From Pseudacidovorax sp. RU35E (GTDB lineage Bacteria; Pseudomonadota; Gammaproteobacteria; Burkholderiales; Burkholderiaceae_C): DNA of 64,000 nt. The notes beneath the pieces were generated by a model. That model worked only from the letters and a program-made list of their open reading frames with translations. It did not search any database and was not told the origin of the DNA. Location of the stretch: positions 143,858 through 207,857 of the forward strand of contig NZ_FTMY01000010.1 of assembly GCF_900156165.1 (NCBI RefSeq), read 5' to 3'. A program made the translations under genes and the position numbers. Positions 51,184-60,592 of this stretch are shown one piece after another. Positions within the stretch are counted from its first letter, which is position 1; every line of letters starts with the position of its first letter.

Positions 51184-52377
51184 TCAGAAGCAATCGCCGG
51201 GCACGCGCACCCAGCCTTCCATGAGCACGCGGGCGCTGCGGCTCATGAGGGCCTTGGTGACCTGCCACTGCGGCCCGGCCGGCCCGTCGACCTGCCGCGC
51301 CTCGGCGCCGACACGCAGTAGACCAGAGGGATGGCCGAAGCGCACGGCGCTGCGTTCGCCGCCGCGGGCCGCCAGGTTGACCAGCGTGCCCGGAATGGCC
51401 GCCGCGGTGCCGATGGCCACGGCCGCCGTGCCCATCATGGCGTGGTGCAGCTTGCCCATCGAGAGGGCGCGAACGAGCAGGTCGATGTCGGCCGCGCGCA
51501 CCGCCTTGCCGCTGGAGGCCACGTAATCCTGCGGCGGCGCGACGAATGCGACCTTGGGCGTGTGCTGCCGCGTGGCGGCCTCGGCCACGTCGCGGATCAA
51601 GCCCATGCGCACGGCACCCCACGCGCGGATCGTCTCGAAGCGCGCCAGCGCGGCGGCGTCGCCGTTGATGGCGGGTTGCAGCTCGGTGCCCGTGTAGCCC
51701 AGCTCGGCCGCGTTGAGGAAGATGGTCGGGATGCCGGCATTGATCAGCGTGGCCGCGAAGGTGCCGACGCCGGGCATCTCCAACTGATCCACCACGCAGC
51801 CGGTCGGGAACATGGCGCCGCCCTCGCCTTCTTCGGCGGGGTCGAGGAACTCGAGCGGCACCTCGGCCGCCGGGAAGGTCACGCCGTCGAGCTCGAAGTC
51901 GCCTGTCTCCTGAACCTGTCCGTCCGCCATGGGCACATGGGCCACGATGGTCTTTCCGATGTTGGCCTGCCAGATGCGCACGGTGCATACGCCTTCCGCC
52001 GGCACGCCCGCCGCATCGACCAGGCCGGCGGCGATGGCGAAGGGGCCCACGGCCGCCGACAGGTTGCCGCAGTTGCCCGACCAGTCGACGAAGGCGCTGT
52101 CGATGGCGACCTGGCCGAAGAGGTAGTCCACGTCATGGCCGGGGCGCGCGCTCTTCGACAGGATGACGACCTTGCTGGTGCTGGAGGTCGCGCCGCCCAT
52201 GCCGTCGGTGTGCTTGCCGTACGGGTCGGGGCTACCGATGACCCGCATCAGCAGTGCGTCTCGCGCCGGGCCGGGCTCACGGGCGCGCTGGGGCAGGTCC
52301 TGCAGGCGGAAGAACACGCCCTTGCTGGTGCCGCCGCGCATGTACGTGGCGGGGATCTTGATTTGAGGCGCGGGCAT
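51184..52377 (-). CDS. prpF: PrpF-family aconitate isomerase-like protein
   Basis: A 397-residue protein of the PrpF family. It starts MPAPQIKIPATYMRGGTSKG, the family's N-terminal active-site motif, and has the central block IDSAFVDWSGNCGNLSAAVG. PrpF isomerises the 2-methyl-aconitate product of AcnD so that the aconitase AcnB can use it. The gene follows acnD after 3 bases, the usual pairing, and is followed after 64 bases by the lyase-family gene. Confidence 0.93.
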   Translation of the reverse strand: MPAPQIKIPATYMRGGTSKGVFFRLQDLPQRAREPGPARDALLMRVIGSPDPYGKHTDGMGGATSSTSKVVILSKSARPGHDVDYLFGQVAIDSAFVDWSGNCGNLSAAVGPFAIAAGLVDAAGVPAEGVCTVRIWQANIGKTIVAHVPMADGQVQETGDFELDGVTFPAAEVPLEFLDPAEEGEGGAMFPTGCVVDQLEMPGVGTFAATLINAGIPTIFLNAAELGYTGTELQPAINGDAAALARFETIRAWGAVRMGLIRDVAEAATRQHTPKVAFVAPPQDYVASSGKAVRAADIDLLVRALSMGKLHHAMMGTAAVAIGTAAAIPGTLVNLAARGGERSAVRFGHPSGLLRVGAEARQVDGPAGPQWQVTKALMSRSARVLMEGWVRVPGDCF

Positions 52378-52380
52378 GGT

Positions 52381-55029
52381 TCAGTACGTGGCCGGTTGAA
52401 GGGGGGCAGTCTGCCCCGCCAGGAAGTCCTGCGCAAAGCGCTGCAGCACGCCGCCGGCCTCGTACACCGACACCTCTTCCGCCGTGTCCAGCCGGCAGCG
52501 CACGGGCACGCGCAGGGGCTCGCCGCTGCGGCGATGGACGACCAGGTCGAGTTGCGCGCCGGGGGTGCGTTCGCCTTCTACGTCGTAGGTCTCGGTGCCA
52601 TCCAGCCCCAGCGTGAGGCGCGTCGTGCCGGGCAGGAACTCCAGCGGCAGCACGCCCATGCCGATCAGGTTGGTGCGGTGGATGCGCTCGAAGCCTTCGG
52701 CCACCACCGCCTCCACGCCGGCCAGGCGCACGCCCTTGGCCGCCCAGTCGCGGCTGGAGCCCTGGCCGTAGTCGGCACCGGCAATGACCACCAGCGGCTG
52801 GCGGCGCTGCAGGTAGGTCTCGATGGCCTCCCACATGCGCACCACCCGGCCTTCGGGTTCGATGCGGGCGAGCGAACCCTTCTTCACCACGCCATTGACC
52901 ACGGCCATCTCGTTGACCAGCTGAGGATTGGCGAAGGTGGCGCGCATGGCCGTGAGGTGGTCGCCGCGGTGGGTGGCGTAGGAGTTGAAGTCTTCCTCCG
53001 GCAGGCCCATGCGGGCCAGGTACTCGCCGGCCGCGCTGTCGGCCAGGATGGCGTTGGAGGGCGACAGGTGGTCGGTGGTGATGTTGTCCGGCAGCAGGGC
53101 CAGGGGCCGCATGCCGCACAGCGTCCGCGGCTGGGCGGCCAGCGCGCCCATGCCCTCGGTGTCCCAGTAGGGCGGGCGGCGGATGTAGGTGGACTGCGGG
53201 CGCCAGTCGTATTGCGGATTCGCGCGAGCCTCGCCCTCGGCGCGGATCGCGAACATGGGCTCGTACACGCGGCGGAACTGCTCGGGCTTGACGCTGGCCG
53301 CGACCACGGCGTCGATCTCCGCGTCGCTGGGCCACAGGTCGGCCAGGCGCAGTTCGCGGCCCTGGGCGTCGGTGCCCAGCACGTCGCGCTCGATGTCGAA
53401 GCGGATGGTGCCGGCGATGGCATAGGCCACCACCAGCGGCGGCGAGGCCAGGAAGGCCTGCTTGGCATACGGATGGATGCGGCCGTCGAAGTTGCGGTTG
53501 CCCGAGAGCACCGCGGTGGCGTACAGGTCGCGGTCCAAGATCTCCTGCTGGATGGCCGGGTCCAGCGCGCCGCTCATGCCGTTGCAGGTGGTGCAGGCGA
53601 AGGCCACGATGCCGAAGCCCAGGCGTTCCAGCTCGCCGAGCAGGCCGGCCTCCTGCAGGTACAGCTCGACGGCCTTGGAGCCGGGCGCCAGCGAGGTCTT
53701 GACCCAGGGCTTGCGCACCAGGCCATGGGCATTGGCATTGCGCGCCAGCAGCGCGGCGGCGATGACGTTGCGCGGGTTGCTGGTGTTGGTGCAGCTGGTG
53801 ATGGCGGCGATGACCACGGCGCCGTCGGGCAGGCGGCCCGCGGCCTCGTCGGCGCGCCCGGCCGCCAGCTTGGCCGCATCGGCGATGCCGCGCTCGGCCA
53901 GGGCACTGGCCGGCAGGCGGCGGTGCGGGTTGGAGGGGCCGGCCAGGTTGCGCTCCACCGTGCCGATGTCGAAGCGCAGCACGCGCTCGTACGCGACCTC
54001 GGCCAGCGTGTCGGCCCACAGGCCAGCCGCCTTGGCATAGGCCTCGACCAGGCGCACCTGCGATTCCTCGCGGCCCGTCAGACGCAGGTAGTCCAGCGTC
54101 TGGCCGTCGATGGCGAAGAGCGCGGCGGTGGCGCCGTACTCCGGGCACATGTTGGCGATGGTGGCACGGTCGCCGATGGACAGGCGCGCCGCGCCGTCGC
54201 CGAAGAATTCCACGTACGCGCCAACGACCTTCTGCTGGCGCAGGAACTCGGTGAGCGCCAGCACGATGTCGGTGGCCGTGATGCCCGGCCGGCGCTCGCC
54301 GACCAGCGCCACGCCCACGATGTCGGGCAGGCGCATCCACGACGCGCGGCCCAGCATCACGTTCTCGGCCTCCAGGCCGCCCACGCCCACGGCGATCACG
54401 CCCAGCGCATCGACATGCGGCGTGTGGCTGTCGGTGCCCACGCAGGTGTCGGCATAGGCCACGCCGTCCTGCACGGCGACGACCGGCGACATCTTCTCCA
54501 GATTGATCTGATGCATGATCCCGTTGCCCGCCGGGATCACCTGCACGTTGTCGAAGGCCCGCTTGGTCCAGTCGATGAAGTGGAAGCGGTCTTCGTTGCG
54601 GCGGTCCTCGATGGCGCGGTTCTTGGCGAAGGCCTCGGGGTCGAAACCGCCGCATTCCACGGCCAGCGAATGGTCCACGATCAGCTGCACCGGCACCACG
54701 GGGTTCACCGCGGCCGGATCGCCGCCCTCGGCCGCGATGGCATCGCGCAGGCCCGCCAGGTCCACCAGCGCGGTCTGGCCCAGGATGTCGTGGCACACCA
54801 CCCGCGCCGGATACCAGGGAAAGTCCAGGTCGCGTCGGCGCTCGATCAGCTGGCGCAGGTAGTCACCCAGCCGGACCGGGTCGGCGCGGCGCACCAGGTT
54901 CTCGGCATGCACCCGCGCGGTGTAGGGCAGCCGGGCCCAGGCGCCGGGCTGCAGCGCCTCGATGGCGGCACGAGCGTCGTAGAAATGAAGGTCGGTGGCG
55001 GGAAGCGGCTGGCGGTGGAGGCGGTTCAT
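52381..55029 (-). CDS. acnD: Fe/S-dependent 2-methylisocitrate dehydratase AcnD
   Basis: An 882-residue aconitase-type enzyme dehydrating 2-methylcitrate to 2-methyl-aconitate in the methylcitrate cycle of propionate catabolism. It starts MNRLHRQPLPATDLHFYD at 55029; an upstream in-frame ATG would add 15 non-conserved residues. The [4Fe-4S] ligands are in TSCTNTSNPRN and ACTTCNGMSG; the substrate block HFIDWTKRAFDNVQVIP and the C-terminal swivelling domain are present. It heads the acnD-prpF pair. The Bug receptor gene lies 87 bases upstream on the same strand, so uptake and breakdown of a di- or tricarboxylate may be linked. Confidence 0.95.
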   Translation of the reverse strand: MNRLHRQPLPATDLHFYDARAAIEALQPGAWARLPYTARVHAENLVRRADPVRLGDYLRQLIERRRDLDFPWYPARVVCHDILGQTALVDLAGLRDAIAAEGGDPAAVNPVVPVQLIVDHSLAVECGGFDPEAFAKNRAIEDRRNEDRFHFIDWTKRAFDNVQVIPAGNGIMHQINLEKMSPVVAVQDGVAYADTCVGTDSHTPHVDALGVIAVGVGGLEAENVMLGRASWMRLPDIVGVALVGERRPGITATDIVLALTEFLRQQKVVGAYVEFFGDGAARLSIGDRATIANMCPEYGATAALFAIDGQTLDYLRLTGREESQVRLVEAYAKAAGLWADTLAEVAYERVLRFDIGTVERNLAGPSNPHRRLPASALAERGIADAAKLAAGRADEAAGRLPDGAVVIAAITSCTNTSNPRNVIAAALLARNANAHGLVRKPWVKTSLAPGSKAVELYLQEAGLLGELERLGFGIVAFACTTCNGMSGALDPAIQQEILDRDLYATAVLSGNRNFDGRIHPYAKQAFLASPPLVVAYAIAGTIRFDIERDVLGTDAQGRELRLADLWPSDAEIDAVVAASVKPEQFRRVYEPMFAIRAEGEARANPQYDWRPQSTYIRRPPYWDTEGMGALAAQPRTLCGMRPLALLPDNITTDHLSPSNAILADSAAGEYLARMGLPEEDFNSYATHRGDHLTAMRATFANPQLVNEMAVVNGVVKKGSLARIEPEGRVVRMWEAIETYLQRRQPLVVIAGADYGQGSSRDWAAKGVRLAGVEAVVAEGFERIHRTNLIGMGVLPLEFLPGTTRLTLGLDGTETYDVEGERTPGAQLDLVVHRRSGEPLRVPVRCRLDTAEEVSVYEAGGVLQRFAQDFLAGQTAPLQPATY

Positions 55030-55116
55030 GGGGTCGTGGAGCGGGCGGCGCACCGACGCGATGCGCCGCCGCATTGGTGAACGAAGGCCGGCAGGCGACG
55101 CCGGCCCCGCCCGTTT

Positions 55117-56094
55117 TTACTGGGCCTGGATGTTGTTGTCGCGCGCCACCTTGGCGTAGCGCGGGATCTCGGCCTTGATCAGCGCGCCGAACTGCTCTGG
55201 CGTGCCGCCAGCGGGCGACACGCCCGTGGGCTCCAGCTGCGCGACCAGCTCGGGCGCCTTCAGGCCCGTGTTGATGGCGCCGTTGATCTTGGCCAGCACC
55301 GCGGGCGGCAGATTCTTGGGCGCGATCAGGCCATGCCAGGCGACCACGTCGTAGTCGGGCAGGCCGGCTTCGGCGATGGCGGGCAGGTCCGGGTAGGCCG
55401 CCAGGCGCTGGGCCGTGGTCACGCCCAGGGCCCGCAGCTTGCCGGCCTTGACGTGGGGCATCAACGCCTCGGTGCCGGCCACCAGCAGGTCCACGTTCCC
55501 GGCCACCAGGTCGGTCACGGCCGGGCCGGTGCCCTTGTAGGGAATGTGCACGCCCTTGACCTTGGCCATGCCGAACAGGTATTCGGTCGTGATGTGCAGG
55601 TGGCTGCCGTTGCCCGCCGAGGCGAAGCTCAGCTTGCCGGGGTTCTTGCGCATGTAGTCCAGCAGCTCCGCCATGTTCTTGGCCGGCACCTTGTTGGGGT
55701 TGATGCACAGCACGTAGGCGCCCTTGGACAGCTGGATCACGGGCGTGATGTCAGCCACCGGGTCGAACTTGAGCTTGTAGAGCGCCGGATTGACCGTGTA
55801 GCTGCCCGCCACCAGCAGCAGCGTGTAGCCATCCGCAGGCTGGTGCAGCGCATAGTCCGTCCCTAGCGTGCCGCCGGCGCCGGGCCGGTTGTCGACGATC
55901 ACCGACTGGCCCACACCCTTGGCCAGCAGGTTGGAGCCGACGCGGGCGATGAAGTCCGAGCCGCCGCCGGGCGCGAAGGGACAGACGATGCGGATCGGCT
56001 TGTTGGGATAGCCGTCCTGCGCGGCAGCGTCGAAGCCGAGCGGCAGGGCCAGGCTGGCAAGGCCGGTGTTGAAGAGGCGGCGATTGAGGGTCAC
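55117..56094 (-). CDS. Bug-family tripartite tricarboxylate receptor
   Basis: A 325-residue periplasmic binding protein. The start is GTG at 56094, preceded by a GGAG site; the signal peptide is LNRRLFNTGLASLALPLGFD with cleavage after AAAQ. Family blocks are PIRIVCPFAPGGGSDFIAR, VDNRPGAGGTLGTDYA and PYKGTGPAVTDLVAGNVDLL. Bug proteins bind carboxylates and similar small molecules for TTT transporters; the membrane part is not in this window. It lies upstream of acnD on the same strand. Confidence 0.9.
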   Translation of the reverse strand: MTLNRRLFNTGLASLALPLGFDAAAQDGYPNKPIRIVCPFAPGGGSDFIARVGSNLLAKGVGQSVIVDNRPGAGGTLGTDYALHQPADGYTLLLVAGSYTVNPALYKLKFDPVADITPVIQLSKGAYVLCINPNKVPAKNMAELLDYMRKNPGKLSFASAGNGSHLHITTEYLFGMAKVKGVHIPYKGTGPAVTDLVAGNVDLLVAGTEALMPHVKAGKLRALGVTTAQRLAAYPDLPAIAEAGLPDYDVVAWHGLIAPKNLPPAVLAKINGAINTGLKAPELVAQLEPTGVSPAGGTPEQFGALIKAEIPRYAKVARDNNIQAQ

Positions 56095-56389
56095 GGAAGG
56101 ATGTCTCCAGGGTTGGCGGCCCGCACCATGCGGCCGACCGGGCGCGGGATCGTCGGTGCGCCGACCTGACGGGAACCTGCGTGGGCTGCAACCCTTCGGA
56201 GGCGATGGTTGCAGCTGATCGCATGCCGCAGCGGCGCCGATGTCGCTCGCGCGCTCCCGAATGGATGCACCAAAGCCGTGCGCCACGTACGATGCAGGAG
56301 CGGCCGCCATGGCCGCCCCCTATCGGCCGCCCCGTCCGGTCGGCCTGTTCCTGCCGGTGCCACCGCGCGCCCGCCTAGCCTGCGTCACC
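56095..56389. promoter_or_regulatory. Divergent intergenic region, Bug receptor / HPP-CBS gene
   Basis: A region of 295 bases without a supported gene. The frame of the HPP gene is open here, but the sequence is not conserved in the family and is Arg/Pro-rich. No clear promoter, palindrome or terminator was recognised; it must hold promoters in both directions. Confidence 0.3.
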
Positions 56390-57523
56390 ATGCGATCTCC
56401 TTCCTGGGCCGATCTGGCGGCCCGCTTCCGTCCTGCCACCGCCCGGGTCGATGCCCGTGAGCGGCTGCGCGCCTTCGCCGGTGCCGGCCTGGGCATCCTG
56501 ATCACCGCGCTGATCGCCCGCTGGTGGGCATTGCGCACCGGCATGGCGGCGCCCTGGCTGGTGGCGCCCTTGGGCGCCAGCGCGGTGCTGGTGTTCGCCG
56601 TGCCGGCCAGCCCGCTGGCCCAGCCCTGGGCCGTGGTGGGCGGCAACACCGTCTCGGCGCTGGTGGGAAGTGCCTGCGCCCTGCTGATTCCCGACCCGGC
56701 CTGGGCGGGCGCGGTGGCGGTGCTGGCGGCCATCGCCGTGATGTTCGCGCTGCGCTGCCTGCATCCGCCGGGCGGCGCCTCGGCCCTGCTGGCGGCGCTG
56801 GGCGGGGTGGGCTTCGGCTTCGCGCTCTTTCCGATGCTGGTCGACTCGTTGCTGCTGGTGCTGGCCGGCATGCTCTACAACGGGCTGACCGGGCGACGCT
56901 ATCCGCATGCGCCGCAGGCCCCGGCCACCGCGCCAGCGGGCAGCCGCTTTTCCGCCGCCGACCTCGACGCCGCGCTGGCCCACTACAACCAGGTGCTGGA
57001 CGTGAGCCGCGACGACCTGCAGGACATCCTGCAGTACGCCGAATCGGCTGCCTACGAGCGCAACTTCGGCCAGCTGCAATGTGCCGAGGTGATGTCGGCC
57101 GGGCCAGCGGCGGTGCAGTTCGGCACGCCGCTGGAAGAGGCCTGGACGCTGATGCGCGCGCGCGGCGTGAAGGCCCTGCCGGTGGTGGACCGCTCGCAGC
57201 GCGTGGTGGGCATCCTGACGCGGGCCGACTTCCTGCGGCACGCCGGCTGGGACCAGCGCGAGGGCGTGGGCGAGCGCCTGCGCAGCCTGCTGCGGCGGGA
57301 CGGCCTGACCCATTCCGACAAGCCCGAGACCGTCGGCCAGATCATGACCCGCGAGGTGCGCGTGGTGAGCAGCCACCGCCGCATCGCCGAGCTGGTGCCG
57401 CTGTTCGCCGAGGCGGGCCATCACCACCTGCCGGTCATCGATGCCGACAAGCGCCTGGTGGGCATCATCACCCAGTCGGACGTGGTTCGGGCGCTGCACC
57501 GGGCCTCACGCCCGGCCGGCTGA
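56390..57523 (+). CDS. HPP-family membrane protein with CBS domain pair
   Basis: A 377-residue protein: an N-terminal HPP domain (about 1-170) with four to five TM helices and the signature CLHPPGGASALLAAL near residue 125, followed by a cytoplasmic pair of CBS domains (about 230-375; ALPVVDRSQRVVGILTRADF and HLPVIDADKRLVGIITQSDV). HPP proteins have been linked to nitrite transport in plants; bacterial function is not settled. The CBS pair would sense adenine nucleotides. It is 30 bases upstream of the cytochrome c gene, so they may share a transcript. The start at 56390 fits the family. Confidence 0.9.
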   Translation: MRSPSWADLAARFRPATARVDARERLRAFAGAGLGILITALIARWWALRTGMAAPWLVAPLGASAVLVFAVPASPLAQPWAVVGGNTVSALVGSACALLIPDPAWAGAVAVLAAIAVMFALRCLHPPGGASALLAALGGVGFGFALFPMLVDSLLLVLAGMLYNGLTGRRYPHAPQAPATAPAGSRFSAADLDAALAHYNQVLDVSRDDLQDILQYAESAAYERNFGQLQCAEVMSAGPAAVQFGTPLEEAWTLMRARGVKALPVVDRSQRVVGILTRADFLRHAGWDQREGVGERLRSLLRRDGLTHSDKPETVGQIMTREVRVVSSHRRIAELVPLFAEAGHHHLPVIDADKRLVGIITQSDVVRALHRASRPAG

Positions 57524-57553
57524 CGAGGCCGTCACCTCCCCACGGAGTCGATC

Positions 57554-58312
57554 ATGAAGAAACAGACGACGAGACAAGCGGGCCTCCCCGGCATCCTGCC
57601 GCGGCTGGCGCGCTGGACCGGCAGCGCGATGCTGCTAGGGCTGGCCGCGCTGACCGGAACGAGCGCACCCGCCCAGGCCGCGGACGAGATGCAGCGCCGC
57701 ATGGCCGCCTGCACCACCTGCCACGGCCGCGAGGGGCTGGCGACCAATTCCGGCTACTTCCCGCGGCTGGCGGGCAAGCCGGCCGGCTACCTGTACGACC
57801 AGCTGCGCAGCTTCCGCGACGGCCGGCGCCAGCAGGCCGACATGAACCACCTGCTGGCCCAGCTCTCGGACGCCTACCTGCGCGAGATGGCCGAGTACTT
57901 CGCGGAACTGGACCTGCCCTATGCCGCGGCCACGCCCTCCGACCTGCCCGCGGCCGAACTCGCCCGGGGCCGGGCACTGGTGCTGGAAGGCGATGTGGCC
58001 CGTGGCATACCGGCCTGCGTGCGTTGCCACGGACCGGCGCTCACTGGCGTGCAGCCGGGCATTCCCGGGCTGCTGGGGCTGCCGCGGCTGTACATCGCCT
58101 CGCAGCTGGGCGCCTGGGTCACGGGCGACCGGCGCGCCCTGGCGCCCGACTGCATGGCCGAGGTGGGCCGGCGGCTCAGGAGCGAGGACATCCGCGCAGT
58201 CGCCGGCTGGCTGGCCGCGCAACCGGTGCCGGCGAACTACAAGGCCGTACCCGCTTCGGCCCTGCCCGCGGGCCTGCCGGTGGCGTGCAGCGCGATGGAG
58301 GCGCACCGATGA
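57554..58312 (+). CDS. Dihaem cytochrome c
   Basis: A 252-residue exported protein with a signal peptide (hydrophobic core about 24-40, cleavage after AQAA) and two haem c sites, CTTCH (about 53) and CVRCH (about 155), each in a class I cytochrome c domain, with distal Met candidates downstream. It resembles the cytochrome c4-like subunit that accompanies membrane dehydrogenases. Its ATGA overlap with the next gene (58309-58312) couples the two. It probably passes electrons to the respiratory chain in the periplasm. Confidence 0.9.
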   Translation: MKKQTTRQAGLPGILPRLARWTGSAMLLGLAALTGTSAPAQAADEMQRRMAACTTCHGREGLATNSGYFPRLAGKPAGYLYDQLRSFRDGRRQQADMNHLLAQLSDAYLREMAEYFAELDLPYAAATPSDLPAAELARGRALVLEGDVARGIPACVRCHGPALTGVQPGIPGLLGLPRLYIASQLGAWVTGDRRALAPDCMAEVGRRLRSEDIRAVAGWLAAQPVPANYKAVPASALPAGLPVACSAMEAHR

Positions 58313-59625
58313 ACGCGCCGCTCACAGGCGCACCAGCGGCCCGGCCGTCGACGCTGCGTCGCGCCCTGCTGTGGACCGCACTCGCCCTGGGCACGGTACT
58401 GACCGCGCTCGCCGCCACCGTGGTGCTGCTCAACCTGCGCGGCGAGGCCCCGATCCGCGACGACCTGGCCCCGCCCGCCGCCTCGGCCGCGCAGCTCGAA
58501 CGCGGGCGCTACCTGGCCTTGGCGGGCAACTGCGCCGGCTGCCACACCGCCCGCGGCGGCGCCGCCTATGCGGGCGGGCGCGGCATCGAGACGCCCTTCG
58601 GCACGCTCTATGCCGGCAACCTCACGCCGGACCCGCTCACCGGCCTGGGCCAATGGAACGCCGACCATTTCTGGCGCGCCCTGCACCATGGCCGCTCGCG
58701 TGACGGGCGGCTGCTGTATCCGGCCTTTCCGTACACCAGCTTCACGCAGGTCACGCGCGACGACTCGGACGCGCTCTTCGCCTGGCTGCAGAGCCTGCCG
58801 CCGGTGACGCAGGCCAACCGCCCGCACACGCTGCGCTTTCCGTACGACACGCAGGCCGCGCTGGCCGTGTGGCGGGCGCTGTTTTTCCGGCCGGCCGAGT
58901 TCGTGCCCGAGCCCAGCCGCTCGGCCGAGCACAACCGCGGCGCCTACCTGGTGCAGGGCCTGGGCCATTGCATCGCCTGCCATGGCAGCCGCAACACGCT
59001 GGGCGCGACCGACGTGAGCCGCGGCCTGGCCGGCGGCATGCTGCCGGGCGAGAACTGGTATGCACCGGCCCTCGATGCCCCGCACGAGGCGGGCGTGGCC
59101 AACTGGCCGCTTCAGGACATCGTGGCGCTGCTCAAGACCGGCCGCACCGAGCACGGTTCGGTGCTGGGGCCGATGGCCGAGGTGGTCTACCGCAGCACCC
59201 AGCACCTGAGCGATGCGGATCTGCAGGCCATGGCGCTGTACCTCAAGGACCTGCCGCAGCAGCCGGCCCCACCGGCCCCCGCCCAACCACCTCGCCGCAA
59301 CGAATCGCTGCTGGCGCGCGGCGAGAAGGTCTACGCCCAGCAATGCGCCTGGTGCCACGGCGAGCAGGGCCAGGGCGAGCCGGGCGCCTTTCCGCCGCTC
59401 GCGGGCAACCGGGCGGTCAACATGGCCAATCCGGTCAACCTGGTGCAGGTGGTGCGGCGCGGCGGCTACCCCCCGGCCACCGAGGGCAATCCGCGCCCCT
59501 ACGGCATGCCGCCCTTCGGCCATGTGCTGAGCGACGAGGAGATCGCCGCGGTGCTGAGCTATGTGCGCAGCAGCTGGGGCAACACGGAGACGGAAGTCAC
59601 GCTGCGCCAAGTGATGCAGCGCTAG
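58309..59625 (+). CDS. Trihaem cytochrome c, alcohol/aldehyde dehydrogenase subunit-like
   Basis: A 438-residue protein with an N-terminal membrane anchor (about 20-43) and three haem c motifs: CAGCH (about 75), CIACH (about 223) and CAWCH (about 347). This three-domain plan matches the cytochrome subunit (AdhB-like) of membrane-bound alcohol, gluconate or aldehyde dehydrogenases. The dehydrogenase itself is not in this window, so the pair may work with an enzyme encoded elsewhere. Confidence 0.9.
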   Translation: MNAPLTGAPAARPSTLRRALLWTALALGTVLTALAATVVLLNLRGEAPIRDDLAPPAASAAQLERGRYLALAGNCAGCHTARGGAAYAGGRGIETPFGTLYAGNLTPDPLTGLGQWNADHFWRALHHGRSRDGRLLYPAFPYTSFTQVTRDDSDALFAWLQSLPPVTQANRPHTLRFPYDTQAALAVWRALFFRPAEFVPEPSRSAEHNRGAYLVQGLGHCIACHGSRNTLGATDVSRGLAGGMLPGENWYAPALDAPHEAGVANWPLQDIVALLKTGRTEHGSVLGPMAEVVYRSTQHLSDADLQAMALYLKDLPQQPAPPAPAQPPRRNESLLARGEKVYAQQCAWCHGEQGQGEPGAFPPLAGNRAVNMANPVNLVQVVRRGGYPPATEGNPRPYGMPPFGHVLSDEEIAAVLSYVRSSWGNTETEVTLRQVMQR

Positions 59626-59698
59626 AGGCGGCTCAACCCCAGGGCTCCGCGGCTTGCGGGCGCGATCCTCCGGGACCGCCACCGAACCGGCCGGCCCC

Positions 59699-60442
59699 TC
59701 AGCTGCGGCGTCCGAGCGCCTGTGAAAGCCGCACCGACTGTGACTTGAGCAGTTCCACGAAGCGGCGCACACAGGCGGCATCGACCCGCACGCTCGGCCC
59801 GAAGACGGCCAGCGAACCGACCACCCGCCCATCACCCAGGAAGACCGGCACCGCCACCGCCACTGCCCCCTTGATGAGTTCGTCGCGGCTGACTTCGTAG
59901 CCCTGTTCTCGGATCTGCTGCAGGCGCTTGCGCAGCGCGTCGCCCTCTGGGCCGGTGGGCAGATGCACCTCTGGCGCCTGCAGATGCGCAAGGATCACAC
60001 GCCCGCTGGCACCACGGGCCACGGCCTCGCGGTGACCGACGCCACGCTTGAAACTCAACGGCTGGGCGCTGGGCAGTTCGGCGACGCAGACGCGGTGGTC
60101 ACCCTGGTGCAGCAGCAGCGCAACGGTTTCGCACGTCTGCTCCCACAGGGCCTGCAGCATGGGCTGGGCCAGCGCCGCCACGTCGAGGCCGGTGCTCCAC
60201 ACGTGCGCTAACTGGGCCACCGAAGCCCCCAGTGCGAATCGCTGAGGCACGCCGCTCGAGATGATGAAGCCCTTGTTCTCCAGCGTGCGCAACAGCCGGT
60301 AGAGCGTGGGCCGGCTCAGATCCACCCGCTTGAGCAATTCGCCGGCCGTCAGCGCCTGGTCGCCCGGCCCGAACGCCAGCAGGATGTCCAGGGCACGTTC
60401 CACGGCGCGTACGCCTTCACCCGATTTTTCTTCTGCGTCCAA
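59699..60442 (-). CDS. IclR-family transcriptional regulator
   Basis: A 247-residue regulator: an N-terminal winged helix-turn-helix (about 10-75; LTAGELLKRVDLSRPTLYRL) and the C-terminal IclR effector domain (about 85-245) with TCETVALLLHQGDHRVCV and SRDELIKGAVAVAVPVF. IclR proteins bind small carboxylates or aromatics. It is divergent from the Rieske oxygenase gene, sharing a 150-base gap with several inverted repeats, so it most likely controls that gene and itself. The repressor or activator sense cannot be told. Confidence 0.93.
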   Translation of the reverse strand: MDAEEKSGEGVRAVERALDILLAFGPGDQALTAGELLKRVDLSRPTLYRLLRTLENKGFIISSGVPQRFALGASVAQLAHVWSTGLDVAALAQPMLQALWEQTCETVALLLHQGDHRVCVAELPSAQPLSFKRGVGHREAVARGASGRVILAHLQAPEVHLPTGPEGDALRKRLQQIREQGYEVSRDELIKGAVAVAVPVFLGDGRVVGSLAVFGPSVRVDAACVRRFVELLKSQSVRLSQALGRRS

Positions 60443-60488
60443 GCGAGCACTCCTGTATTGGGTCGCGGATTGTCACCAGCCAATTGTC

Positions 60489-60566
60489 CAACAGACGGAC
60501 ACGATGACCATCTGTTGACCAAGCGCAATTGAGTCCGCACAATGGATACATGTCCATCAAATGGAC
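60489..60566. promoter_or_regulatory. Operator-like palindromes between iclR-type regulator and Rieske gene
   Basis: Three inverted repeats lie in the divergent gap: CAACAGA/TCTGTTG (60489-60495 and 60511-60517), TGGA-N6-TCCA (60543-60556) and GTCCAT-CAA-ATGGAC (60552-60566). IclR-type sites often have TGGA...TCCA arms. The last two overlap, lie just before the oxygenase start and would be good candidate sites for the regulator. Confidence 0.6.
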
Positions 60567-60592
60567 TTAACGATGACGATGGAGAACACACG

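Noticed and set aside
51331..55080. A long open frame on the plus strand opposite prpF and acnD
   Set aside because: Shadow frame of AcnD and PrpF, without domains or a ribosome site.
60542..60592. Upstream ATG for the Rieske oxygenase
   Set aside because: It lies within the palindromic operator region and adds 17 non-conserved residues; the ATG at 60593 matches the family start.
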